Source of the DNA: Bacteroidaceae bacterium
Lineage (GTDB): Bacteria > Bacteroidota > Bacteroidia > Bacteroidales > Bacteroidaceae
DNA length: 64,000 nucleotides
Direction: 5' to 3'
NCBI GenBank assembly: GCA_017651315.1
Contig: JAGCDE010000005.1
Location: 1-64,000, forward strand
Below are positions 17,764 through 26,080 of the stretch, piece by piece (position 1 is the stretch's first letter; each line of letters starts with the position of its first letter). Under the pieces are notes generated by a model. That model searched no databases, was not told the DNA's origin, and saw only the letters and a program-made list of their open reading frames with translations. The position numbers and the translations under genes are program-made.

Positions 17764-18327
17764 TTATTCCAAAAATTTTATAACCTCCTTGTTGCGCGGT
17801 TTGGCATCAGGCTGCTCGTCGGGATAACCCACCGCAATGAGGAACTGGAGCTCCATTCCATCTGGGATGGCCAGTTTTGACATGAGGTCGGCATTTGACT
17901 TGACGGCTCCTACAGGGCCACCCAGACAGACTGTTCCCAGTCCGAGCGAGTGTGCTGCCAGCATCATGTTCTCGCCCATGAGTCCGCAATCCACTCCGGT
18001 ACGTCCGGCCACAAAAATAAGGGCGGGAGCATTATATGTGCCGCGTATTCCGTTAATGAGAGCCTTGTCAGTAGTGATACGGACAGCCCAGTTCTGGGCA
18101 TTCACGGCATTGGGTGCGTTTATTCCGCACTCGGCTATCTGCTGCAGCAGCTCCTTCTCTACGGCGGTATCTTTATATTTACGAATGGAACGGCGTTCCA
18201 TGATGGCGTTGACTACTGCATTTGCATCCTTGCAGCAATCGTCGTTTTCACAGTTCTGAGCCTGTTTGTTTCCACAGGCTGTGAGAATGGTACATGTCAG
18301 TACCAGCGCTAAAGCGATCTTTTTCAT
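17764..18327 (-). CDS. Nitroreductase-fold lipoprotein
   Basis: A 187-aa protein. I chose the ATG at 18327 because it gives a lipoprotein signal peptide (MKKIALALVLTCTILTACG); an upstream ATG at 18378 would mask it. After a cysteine-rich linker (about residues 18-33, CENDDCC) comes a nitroreductase domain. It begins with MERRSIRKYKD, the usual FMN-phosphate region, and has later GLMGENMMLAAHSLGLGTVC. Family members are normally cytoplasmic FMN/NAD(P)H enzymes, so an exported, lipid-anchored form is odd: it would need flavin and reductant outside the cytoplasm. It lies 7 bp downstream of the EamA permease gene and 6 bp before the M49 lipoprotein gene, so it is cotranscribed with them. Confidence 0.88.
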   Translation of the reverse strand: MKKIALALVLTCTILTACGNKQAQNCENDDCCKDANAVVNAIMERRSIRKYKDTAVEKELLQQIAECGINAPNAVNAQNWAVRITTDKALINGIRGTYNAPALIFVAGRTGVDCGLMGENMMLAAHSLGLGTVCLGGPVGAVKSNADLMSKLAIPDGMELQFLIAVGYPDEQPDAKPRNKEVIKFLE

Positions 18328-18334
18328 TTGATTT

Positions 18335-19291
18335 TTATTTTTGGTTGGTAATAATGTCCTCTTTCCGGATTCCTGCAAGTATCACGCCTCCCAGAATCAT
18401 GGCTGATCCGAGTCCGGACACTGTTGTCAGGCTCTCTCCGAGAATCAGCATGGCGCCCAGAAGCGTGAATACAGGGTTCAAATATACATAATTTGTCGAA
18501 GTTACGTTGCCGATTTCAGACATAACTCTGTTCCATACTATAAAACAAAGCTGTGATGCTATGACGGAGAGAAACAGAAGGTTCCCCCATACCTTTACTG
18601 AACTGAACGGTACGTGATGGAGATTGGAACTGTCACTGAACAGCAGTATTGGGATGATGGTGAGTAATCCGTAGAAGAATACTTTTCTGGTAGCAAAAAA
18701 AGTTCCGTAACGTGAGGTCATCTGGCTCATGAACTGACTGTAGAATGCCCAGCACAGTGCTGCCGAAAAAGCCAGCAGGTCACCTTTGGGGGAGATGTTC
18801 AAGGTGTATCCGTCAAAAATAACCAGAAACATTCCGGTCAGTGCCAGCAGCGTACCTGCCACAAGAGGTATTCCTATACGTATGTCTTCAAGCCCCTGGA
18901 CTAAGGATCCCTTGAACAGCTTCCTTATGGCGAGTGTCATGAGAATGGTGAGCAGGGGAGCGGAGCAGACTATGAATGACACGTTACATGCCTGTGTGTT
19001 GGCCAATGCGGAGTTTTCGGTAAGGAAATAAAGCGAGCCGCCGCTTATGCCCATAAGCAGGAACAGGAATTCATGCCTGACCGATGATGAGAAGAGTCTC
19101 CTGTCAGTTCCGCCTCTGACGGCACACATCAGCCATATTCCTGAATAGGCAATGGTAAACCTGATGGCGAAGATCTGTGCCGGAGTGAGGCCGGAGTTGA
19201 TGAGGATCTTGGTGGAGATGAAAGTGACTCCCCATACAGCAGCGGTAAGGAAGGCCAAAATGTGGAACAGCAACTTGCGATTTATCTTCAT
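18335..19291 (-). CDS. EamA/DMT-family permease
   Basis: A 318-aa membrane protein of about ten hydrophobic segments with two EamA halves. The family signature begins FLTAAVWGVTFISTKILI, and the second half has ALCWAFYSQFMSQM and NYVYLNPVFTLLGAMLI. DMT-family proteins move small metabolites, amino acids or sugars/nucleotide precursors; some serve cell-envelope modification. Here it is the last gene directly attached (6-bp gap) to the glycan cluster, so substrate export for envelope assembly is possible. A generic drug/metabolite exporter is equally plausible. Confidence 0.88.
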   Translation of the reverse strand: MKINRKLLFHILAFLTAAVWGVTFISTKILINSGLTPAQIFAIRFTIAYSGIWLMCAVRGGTDRRLFSSSVRHEFLFLLMGISGGSLYFLTENSALANTQACNVSFIVCSAPLLTILMTLAIRKLFKGSLVQGLEDIRIGIPLVAGTLLALTGMFLVIFDGYTLNISPKGDLLAFSAALCWAFYSQFMSQMTSRYGTFFATRKVFFYGLLTIIPILLFSDSSNLHHVPFSSVKVWGNLLFLSVIASQLCFIVWNRVMSEIGNVTSTNYVYLNPVFTLLGAMLILGESLTTVSGLGSAMILGGVILAGIRKEDIITNQK

Positions 19292-19297
19292 TATGAT

Positions 19298-20173
19298 TCA
19301 GTCTGTCTGGTCGGGATGAAACCTGTGTCTGAGTTTTTTCCTGAGTTTGTACGGCCAGCGTGAAATCCTTTGCGGCACCTTGATAATCCACCTTATTATC
19401 TTGTTGACGATGAATGAGAGCCGGTCCGTCAGCCCGAATGACGGTCTTTCCATTCCGCGTATGGAATATGCCTGGTCTATCACTGCGTCAATGCGTTTTT
19501 TCTGGATTCCCCGTTTGGAGTCAAAGAATCTTACCAGCCATGTGGGGGTGGTATAGAATCTGGCGAACCATGTATGAAGGCATAGCGTATGGCCCTCAAG
19601 GTCCTTCAGTATGGTGGTCATACCGTCCTCATGCCGTTGGGAAGGCAGGTAGAGAGTCCTGAAATTATATGCCAGCCAAAGGAAGAAGGGGTAATAGGGT
19701 TCCTGTTCAGTCCTGTCAAAATCATATTTGGTTTCCAGCCTCTCATCGGGGAACTGTTTTATCATCTCTTCCTTGTGCTCTTTATAATTGAAATCCCTGA
19801 TGGCTTTCCGGTCATATCGGGTACGAATGAGCTTGAGGTTGAGGATATTGAAAAACGGATTGGTCACTATAGGGTTGGCGGCACGAGGGCAGAATCCTCC
19901 TCCGTCGGGGCATCCTGCATTGGCGTAGCCGTTCTCCACCACATAGTCTATGAGCCTGAACATGGCATCGGGGTCAGTCAGGAAGGCATCCTCATCAATG
20001 TTGACGGCAATATCGCACTCAGTGTCCTTGAGCATGGTGTGGAAATAGCCGTCGGCACTCTGGTCTGTCAATCGTACTACGGGTACACCAAGCTTGTCAA
20101 ACAGCCCTTTGGAATTGAGATAGAGCCTGAGGTCGAACGAGCGGGTGAATATCTTGATCCTTTCCATTGTCAT
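19298..20173 (-). CDS. Predicted glycosyltransferase of the glycan cluster
   Basis: A 291-aa protein. The N-terminal half reads like a GT-A nucleotide-sugar fold without a textbook GT2 start: IKIFTRSFDLRLYLNSKG, then DIAVNIDEDAFLTDP, where DED is a likely metal/nucleotide motif near residue 58. Later HEDGMTT and a basic C-terminus with a membrane-binding flavour (IIRWIIKVPQRISRWPYKLR) follow. It starts in an ATGA overlap with the GT2 gene, so the two are translationally coupled. I infer sugar transfer in the phosphonate/polyol-phosphate glycan; donor and acceptor cannot be read from sequence. Confidence 0.65.
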   Translation of the reverse strand: MTMERIKIFTRSFDLRLYLNSKGLFDKLGVPVVRLTDQSADGYFHTMLKDTECDIAVNIDEDAFLTDPDAMFRLIDYVVENGYANAGCPDGGGFCPRAANPIVTNPFFNILNLKLIRTRYDRKAIRDFNYKEHKEEMIKQFPDERLETKYDFDRTEQEPYYPFFLWLAYNFRTLYLPSQRHEDGMTTILKDLEGHTLCLHTWFARFYTTPTWLVRFFDSKRGIQKKRIDAVIDQAYSIRGMERPSFGLTDRLSFIVNKIIRWIIKVPQRISRWPYKLRKKLRHRFHPDQTD

Positions 20174-21099
20174 TCAGGTTTTTTGGTTGTGGAGGTTTTT
20201 CCTCTCAGGCCTCTGGTTACGTTGGAACGGAAACGGATAAGCATGTTGCCGCGACCCACCCTGAATGTAATCAGATAGTAAAGCCACAGTATTAAGGTGG
20301 CGCACCATTTCTTGCATTCCGAAAGGAGCCGTTTCCTATATGCCTTGCGGCCGATGCGGAGGGTGCGGGCTCTCTCGCTCTCACCTATGCTGACTGTGAG
20401 CCTGTTGAAATAATCCGGCTCCAGTTTGTATGCCGGGATGCTGTGATAAAGGATGGCATCGGGAAGATAGAGGAACTTCATGTTTTCCCTTTTCATTTTG
20501 GCAAATATGTCTTTCTCTTCGCCGCCGGCCAGACTGTCACCGTTGCGGCCGAGTTCGGTATTGTATAGGCCCACTTTGTCGAACACGCTCCTACGGTAGG
20601 CGGCATTGCCCCCGCCGGGGTAGTTGTCACCGGGGAAGGGGCCGGCCTTCCTGCCGAAATAGAGATAGCCGGTGAGGAGGCGCTTTATGAAATAGGTCAT
20701 CCATGACGGTTCGTCTCCTGTCTCATAGTGCGGAATGATGGGACCGCCTGCCGCATCGGTCTCAGGATGGGAGGCGAACCATTCCGCGTATGTGGTGAGA
20801 TAGCCGGGATTGACGGTGGCGTCATCGTCCACATAGACGAGAATCTCTCCTTGTGATTCGGTTATCCCGCGGTTGCGGGCGTTGGAGAGTCCCTGCCGGG
20901 TCTCTGTGAAGTATCTGAGCCGCACTTCGGGGCAGTCGCTCATGAAACGCTCCACCTCCCCGCGTGTGTTGTCGGTACAGTTGTTGTCAACAAGCACAAT
21001 CTCGTATTTCCGGGCGGGAAACGTCCCGTCGGCAATGCTTCTGAGCACATTGTAGATGTACCTTTCGCGATTGTATGTACAGATTATAACCGATATCAT
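20170..21099 (-). CDS. Family 2 glycosyltransferase
   Basis: A 309-aa GT2 enzyme. It opens with MISVIICTYNRERYIYNVL, then EIVLVDNNCTDNTRGEV. The DXD-type YVDDDATVNPGY (near residue 92) and the GGGNAAYRRSVF plus GGEEKD acceptor motifs follow. It transfers a sugar from a nucleotide donor on the cytoplasmic membrane face during repeat-unit assembly. It overlaps both neighbours by 4 bp (genes at 19298 and 21096), placing it firmly in the cluster. Confidence 0.93.
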   Translation of the reverse strand: MISVIICTYNRERYIYNVLRSIADGTFPARKYEIVLVDNNCTDNTRGEVERFMSDCPEVRLRYFTETRQGLSNARNRGITESQGEILVYVDDDATVNPGYLTTYAEWFASHPETDAAGGPIIPHYETGDEPSWMTYFIKRLLTGYLYFGRKAGPFPGDNYPGGGNAAYRRSVFDKVGLYNTELGRNGDSLAGGEEKDIFAKMKRENMKFLYLPDAILYHSIPAYKLEPDYFNRLTVSIGESERARTLRIGRKAYRKRLLSECKKWCATLILWLYYLITFRVGRGNMLIRFRSNVTRGLRGKTSTTKKPE

Positions 21100-22295
21100 C
21101 TTTTCCGTTTCAGGTTTTTTACGAAATCCAGAATCATTCCCGATGAGTCATACTGTGCAGTCTCTCCCCAGAACCTTTCCAGAATGCGTTTCCTCTCCTC
21201 CTTATCAATAGTGTAATCACCGGACTCTATGACGGAACAGAGGGAGTCAAAGGAATCGACCCGGCATCCGGTCACGTTCTCATCGAACGGATAGAAAAAG
21301 TCACGCTCCCTGACATAGGCATCATAATCATAAAGATATAGGATCACATCCTTCCCTTCCATGAGCAGCCAGTCGTATATGATTGACGAATAGTCGGTAA
21401 TAAGGACATGGACATAGGGAAGTATCGGGTAAATATCCATTATGGGCGATGCCAGCATGATGTTGGTCAGTGAACTGAAGTTCTCCGTAAGCCTGACGTT
21501 GGCATGAGGCTTGAGGATGAGCATGCTGTTGGTGTCAGCCATTATCCGGTTGAGCCTTTCCAGGTCCATGCTCTGGGTGAAGACGGTAAGCTGCGAGTCA
21601 CGGAAGGTAGGCATGTAGATATAAACCTTGTCATAGTCCTTAAGCTTATGTATAAGGGCTGATGTCTGTTCGGGTTCATAATTCTCCACGAATTGCATCC
21701 GGACCTTGTCCGGAGATATCAGGATGCGGTTACGGGGATAACCTGTCTCCAGGCATCTTGACTCAGGAATACGGAATGCAGATGAGAACAGGCGGGTCTG
21801 ATAGGGGGTTGATGTAACCAGCCAGTCCGGTTTACGGAAACATTCAGGATGGGTGAAAACATCGTATTTGTTCTTTTTTTTGAAGCGGTCAGCCAGAGGT
21901 CCTGATGTGGCATTGTATTCTATACGCTTCAGTCCTACTCCGTGCCATAGGTTTATACATACCGCCCTGCCCGACAGACAGAACATAATGTCTGAAGTGT
22001 AGGAGTTGAAAAACCAGTACCTGGCTGTAAGAGCATGCCATACTCCCCGCGGGTCCAATACCCAGTATGCTTTTAGTCCGTAACTGCGAACCTTCCTTAC
22101 CGTGGCTTTCCGGGTGGAGAGCCAGATGTAACTTATGTTACTGTCACCATGTTCAACAGCATACAGGAACAGATATTTTGCGTTATCTGCAAAGGAACCC
22201 CGATAGCTTCCGAATACGTATTTCCTGCTGCTGCGCGGAAACAGGAATGAAAACGGATAGATAAGATAACAGATTATGTAAGCCAGTAGTTTCAT
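21096..22295 (-). CDS. CDP-glycerol glycerophosphotransferase (TagF/TarF-type)
   Basis: A 399-aa protein of the teichoic-acid polyol-phosphotransferase family. Family signatures are NLWHGVGLKRIEY (near residue 115) and the C-terminal LITDYSSIIYDWLL (near residue 315). The N-terminal hydrophobic stretch should hold it at the membrane. Such enzymes move glycerol-phosphate or ribitol-phosphate from a CDP donor to a lipid-linked sugar. The gene overlaps the CDP-ribitol synthase-like fusion by 4 bp, which favours ribitol phosphate as the transferred unit (inference). Some Gram-negative capsules contain such polyol phosphates. Confidence 0.92.
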   Translation of the reverse strand: MKLLAYIICYLIYPFSFLFPRSSRKYVFGSYRGSFADNAKYLFLYAVEHGDSNISYIWLSTRKATVRKVRSYGLKAYWVLDPRGVWHALTARYWFFNSYTSDIMFCLSGRAVCINLWHGVGLKRIEYNATSGPLADRFKKKNKYDVFTHPECFRKPDWLVTSTPYQTRLFSSAFRIPESRCLETGYPRNRILISPDKVRMQFVENYEPEQTSALIHKLKDYDKVYIYMPTFRDSQLTVFTQSMDLERLNRIMADTNSMLILKPHANVRLTENFSSLTNIMLASPIMDIYPILPYVHVLITDYSSIIYDWLLMEGKDVILYLYDYDAYVRERDFFYPFDENVTGCRVDSFDSLCSVIESGDYTIDKEERKRILERFWGETAQYDSSGMILDFVKNLKRKR

Positions 22296-23671
22296 AGCGC
22301 CTGTCTTTTGATCCTGACATCAATAACCTGTCCTGTAAGGTCCGACAACAGGGTGCGGAGGGAGGCTTCGGCCACACTGTGCGCATCGAGAAGAGTTCCT
22401 TCAGGCTCAGTTCCGAAATTCCTGATACGCATGGGTGTCTTGGTGCGTTCCGGATTCATGACATTAACCCGGATGGCATCAGGTTCCCATTCCTGTGCAA
22501 TGGCCTGCATGAAATTCACCACTGCAGCTTTGGTTGATGAATAGATGCTGTAAAGGGCTCTGCCTCTTGTATAGGAGCTGGATGTGTAAAGCAACAGCTG
22601 TCCTTTGGTTTCTCTGAGGTATTGAAAGCTTTCAATGGCGATGTTCACCATTCCGTCATAGTTGGTACGTATCATGGTGTCAAGTATGTCATGATTCATC
22701 GTAACGAGAGGTTCGCGGATGAGAATGGCTGCACTGTTCACTACATAGTTGATTCTGCCCTCTTTATCTCTGACTTCCCGGAGGCATTCAGAAACGGCAT
22801 TACGGTCAGCGATGTCAGTTCCGGTGGTGCTGCGGGAGAAAGAGTATGCCGATGCGCCGTATTTCCGGGCCATTGAAACGACTTCAGCTCCGATTCCGGA
22901 ATTGCCACCGAATACGACTAACACCTTTCCTTCAAGTGCGGAGAAATCAGCCTGGTCACTGATGGTTGTAGAACGCAACTGAAACAGCTTGTCAAGCAGA
23001 TATGAATCCTCCTTGTATGTCAGTTTCATGTTGGATTCCTCACCAGGGACGACGCAGACCTTTTCATCCGGAAGATATTTTACAACGGTTCCGCAGTCAT
23101 CGGACGATGTGAAATCCGGGTCTTTCAGGGCAATTTCATAGGCTTTTTGTATCACCTTTTGCCTGAAGGCCTGGGGAGTCTGGCCACGACGCAGATAACG
23201 TCTGTCAGGAATACTGTTTATGACCTTGCCTTCACCGTCCACCTGTATGATGGTATCAGTGGCCGGAACCGCCACATCAACGGCGTTGTATGTGTTGAGA
23301 GCATCAATTATACCGTCTATTATTGAGTTGCTGATCAAAGGGCGCACGGCATCATGGAAGATAAGTGAGCAGTCCGGCTGGTCAGAGTAGGCGTTTATGG
23401 CGGCCAGACTGGATTCGTATCTTTCTTTACCTCCTGACAGAATCTTCTTGACTTTTTTCCATTTGTTGCGAATCACCATAATTTCAATTTCCCGGTTGTA
23501 TGAAGGATTTGTCACTATGGCAATCTCATCAATCTTCCTGTGGTTGTCAAAGACACTGACAGTATGTTCTATTACTGTCTTGCCGGCCACCTTGAAAAAT
23601 TGTTTGGGAGTTCCGAGTCCTGAACGGGAGCCTACTCCTCCTGCCAATATTACAGCTATGTTCTTACTCAT
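22292..23671 (-). CDS. Bifunctional TarI/IspD-type cytidylyltransferase - SDR reductase (CDP-ribitol synthase-like)
   Basis: 459 aa from the ATG at 23671 (MSKNIAVILAGG); an upstream in-frame start at 23746 would run far into licD. Residues about 4-230 are an IspD/TarI cytidylyltransferase (LAGGVGSRSGLGTPKQF, GGKERYESS, QTPQAFR). Residues about 245-455 are a short-chain dehydrogenase (GGNSGIG 255-261; catalytic Y377 and K381 in YSSTK). This matches the Haemophilus Bcs1/Acs1 plan, which reduces ribulose-5-phosphate and makes CDP-ribitol. The neighbouring TagF-like transferase fits that product. An alternative is that the reductase acts on another aldehyde, such as phosphonoacetaldehyde from the neighbouring decarboxylase. 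The N-domain is about half identical by eye to the stand-alone protein at 58132..58836. Confidence 0.9.
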   Translation of the reverse strand: MSKNIAVILAGGVGSRSGLGTPKQFFKVAGKTVIEHTVSVFDNHRKIDEIAIVTNPSYNREIEIMVIRNKWKKVKKILSGGKERYESSLAAINAYSDQPDCSLIFHDAVRPLISNSIIDGIIDALNTYNAVDVAVPATDTIIQVDGEGKVINSIPDRRYLRRGQTPQAFRQKVIQKAYEIALKDPDFTSSDDCGTVVKYLPDEKVCVVPGEESNMKLTYKEDSYLLDKLFQLRSTTISDQADFSALEGKVLVVFGGNSGIGAEVVSMARKYGASAYSFSRSTTGTDIADRNAVSECLREVRDKEGRINYVVNSAAILIREPLVTMNHDILDTMIRTNYDGMVNIAIESFQYLRETKGQLLLYTSSSYTRGRALYSIYSSTKAAVVNFMQAIAQEWEPDAIRVNVMNPERTKTPMRIRNFGTEPEGTLLDAHSVAEASLRTLLSDLTGQVIDVRIKRQAL

Positions 23672-23672
23672 A

Positions 23673-24494
23673 TCATTTGCTTTGGATATTGATAACTTGT
23701 ATGGAATGGTTCGCGATTCTTTCAGGCAGTTCTGTCCAGTTTCCATAGATTTTCCTCAGATAATGGTCGGAATCATGCGGAGCTGAAAACTTATGCCCTT
23801 CAAAAACAGTCTCTTTCAACGGGAAAATATCCCTGACTTCCTTACTGATATAATAAATGCCGGTCCCGAAGTCATCAATGAGCTGTCTCTTTTTAAAGAC
23901 TGCTCCCCATAGACGGGCTGTGAGGACTGTAAGTTGGGCAAAAGGATAAAGCAGTGTCCCGGCGACATGTTTTATCCATCCGTCATTTACCAGCTTGTAA
24001 CGGCGTCTGAAACAACGGCCGAAGAAGACATCAATTCTCTTTGAAACGGAGGGGGATCCGTTCACACTGAAGAAGATGTCAAGCCAGATGTTCTCTTCTT
24101 TTTCCGTGGTTATCCCATGTGGCCCTGTACTTCCGGCGGCTCTGGATACTGTTATGGTCCTGTTGGCAACCCTTGACCACCGTCGGGCGTATCCGGAATC
24201 GGAGTCCAGATAAACGAATGGTTCCTTCAGCTCTTCCTTTATTGCCTTCTCCAGCCTTTTCTTGTCTTTCTTAAGGACACTGACATCAAGGTCATCATCC
24301 CAGGGAATGAAGCCTCCATGTCTTTCCGCCCCTAAAAGAGTACCGTAATCCAACCAGTAGTCAATATGATGCTTCCTGCAAATACGGTCGAATTCAATCA
24401 GTATGTCAAGCAGATTCAGCTGGACAGTTCTCAGCATAGAACCGTCAGGATTGTATTCGCTTCGGAGTTTATTGTGTAGTTTCTCGTCAATCAT
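23673..24494 (-). CDS. LicD-family phosphotransferase
   Basis: A 273-aa LicD protein: LNLLDILIEFDRICRKHHID, then DYGTLLGAERHGG, then the acidic WDDDLD at about 65-70 that likely binds metal. LicD enzymes transfer phosphocholine or other phospho-substituents from a CDP donor onto glycans. Since this cluster encodes PEP mutase and two cytidylyltransferase domains, a CMP-phosphonate is a reasonable donor, with LicD adding the phosphonate to the glycan (inference). Only 1 bp separates its stop from the ATG of the next gene, and it overlaps the flippase gene by 8 bp. Confidence 0.9.
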   Translation of the reverse strand: MIDEKLHNKLRSEYNPDGSMLRTVQLNLLDILIEFDRICRKHHIDYWLDYGTLLGAERHGGFIPWDDDLDVSVLKKDKKRLEKAIKEELKEPFVYLDSDSGYARRWSRVANRTITVSRAAGSTGPHGITTEKEENIWLDIFFSVNGSPSVSKRIDVFFGRCFRRRYKLVNDGWIKHVAGTLLYPFAQLTVLTARLWGAVFKKRQLIDDFGTGIYYISKEVRDIFPLKETVFEGHKFSAPHDSDHYLRKIYGNWTELPERIANHSIQVINIQSK

Positions 24495-26061
24495 AACTCT
24501 TTCTCATTTTCATTTTTTTGAGGAATGCAGTTATCACCTCCAGAATATGCTTACGTTCAGTTTTAGTTATCCCTATTATGAAAACGGTAATACATAACAC
24601 TATCATGCTGGATCCTATTACGGAAAGGGATCTTAGCCAGATGTGCTGATGAAGAAACAGATGCGCTGTATGGCGGATAATCAGGGATATACTCACGCTG
24701 ATTGCCGCAACGCCGGCAATAGGGACAAAAACGCCTTTTATGTACGCAGCCGGATCCAGTCCGACCTGTTTCCTGACAAACAGCAGTCGCAGGACCTGGG
24801 TGAAAACGGTAACCGTTATGGACACTATGAATACCGATGAAGGAGCCCAATTCAGATATCGGATTCCGAGATATGACAGCGGAAGGATGGTCAGAAGCGT
24901 GCATCCGATGACAATCTGATAGTTCCGGACATTACCTGTAGCTTGAATGGACGTAGCAAGCGGATTGGTAAAACAGTTCACAAGACCTTCAATCAGCATG
25001 AGTCTGGTAAGGATAAACGCATAACCGGACACATTTCGGCCTTTCAGCCAGACTGGCAGGATAAAATCCGTTTCCAGTAAAATGGGAAGGGCAAGCAGGA
25101 ACAGGAGGTAAAAGGAGAAGCGCGTGCTCTGGCATATAAGCTTATGCATGTCTTTCATTTCTCCTGCAGCGAATGATTTGTATAGTTGAGGCCTGACAGC
25201 CGTAAAGAAATTGTCATTCAGTTGGGCGATGGTACTGTAAACCTTATATCCAATGCCTCTGGCTGCGCTTACTATGACTCCGAAAGAGGCGTTGAGAAGC
25301 AGGTTGATACCCTGGCTTTTCAGAACGTTGGCAGATGCTCCTATCATATTCCAGCCTGCGTACGAGAATATTTCCCGGAACTTATCCTTGTCTATCATGA
25401 ACCTGAAGCGGCATTCCCTGTAGAATAGTCTGCAGTAAAGCCAGTAGAACAGATACATCACAATCTGTGTGCCGGACATCAGTCCTGCATAAAGGACCAG
25501 TCTTGCGTTTTTGTCATCGGCAGTGTGTGAAATGAACAATGCTATACCTAAGGCCGCAAAGGCCTCAAACAGGCTCAGGTATGCGAATATTTTCATTTTC
25601 TCCCTTGCTATAACCATTCCCATGTACGGGACTCTGAGAATCTGCATGGAGAATGAGAGGATACTGAACTGGAAAACCCATTTTGCAGCTTCAATCTCTC
25701 CGTTGACATCCATCTTGTTCACCAGATACCAGCTTCCTGCGGTTTCAGACAGCAGAAGAATGATTGCTGTAAGGATGAAGAATACGGTCATGCTGATGCA
25801 GAATACCTTCCTGAGCTCTTCCATGCCATTACGTTCCATCTCATAGGAGTAGAACCTCTGGCATGCGGACGACATGGTCGTACTGATGAATGAGACCATA
25901 GTGACAATTGCACCTACAGCATCGTAAATGCCGAAATGTGTCTGTCCCAAAGAGTCAATGATAACTCTTGAGGTATACAGACCCACAAAAGTCATGATCA
26001 CCATCCTGAAATACAGCAGAAGGGTGTTGACGGCAATTCTTTTCTGGTTTACTGTAGTCAT
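24487..26061 (-). CDS. Polysaccharide flippase (Wzx/MATE-like)
   Basis: A 524-aa integral membrane protein with about 12-14 hydrophobic segments and the polysaccharide-biosynthesis opening YFRMVIMTFVGLYTSRVII. It has DAVGAIVTMVSFISTTMSSA near residue 50. It should flip undecaprenyl-linked repeat units to the periplasm. Overlap with licD (8 bp) and a 19-bp gap to the decarboxylase gene upstream place it in the cluster. I see no Wzy polymerase or initiating sugar-phosphate transferase in the window, so the glycan may be short, or those steps are encoded elsewhere. Confidence 0.93.
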   Translation of the reverse strand: MTTVNQKRIAVNTLLLYFRMVIMTFVGLYTSRVIIDSLGQTHFGIYDAVGAIVTMVSFISTTMSSACQRFYSYEMERNGMEELRKVFCISMTVFFILTAIILLLSETAGSWYLVNKMDVNGEIEAAKWVFQFSILSFSMQILRVPYMGMVIAREKMKIFAYLSLFEAFAALGIALFISHTADDKNARLVLYAGLMSGTQIVMYLFYWLYCRLFYRECRFRFMIDKDKFREIFSYAGWNMIGASANVLKSQGINLLLNASFGVIVSAARGIGYKVYSTIAQLNDNFFTAVRPQLYKSFAAGEMKDMHKLICQSTRFSFYLLFLLALPILLETDFILPVWLKGRNVSGYAFILTRLMLIEGLVNCFTNPLATSIQATGNVRNYQIVIGCTLLTILPLSYLGIRYLNWAPSSVFIVSITVTVFTQVLRLLFVRKQVGLDPAAYIKGVFVPIAGVAAISVSISLIIRHTAHLFLHQHIWLRSLSVIGSSMIVLCITVFIIGITKTERKHILEVITAFLKKMKMRKSYD

Positions 26062-26080
26062 GTCTCAGGATAATATCAGT

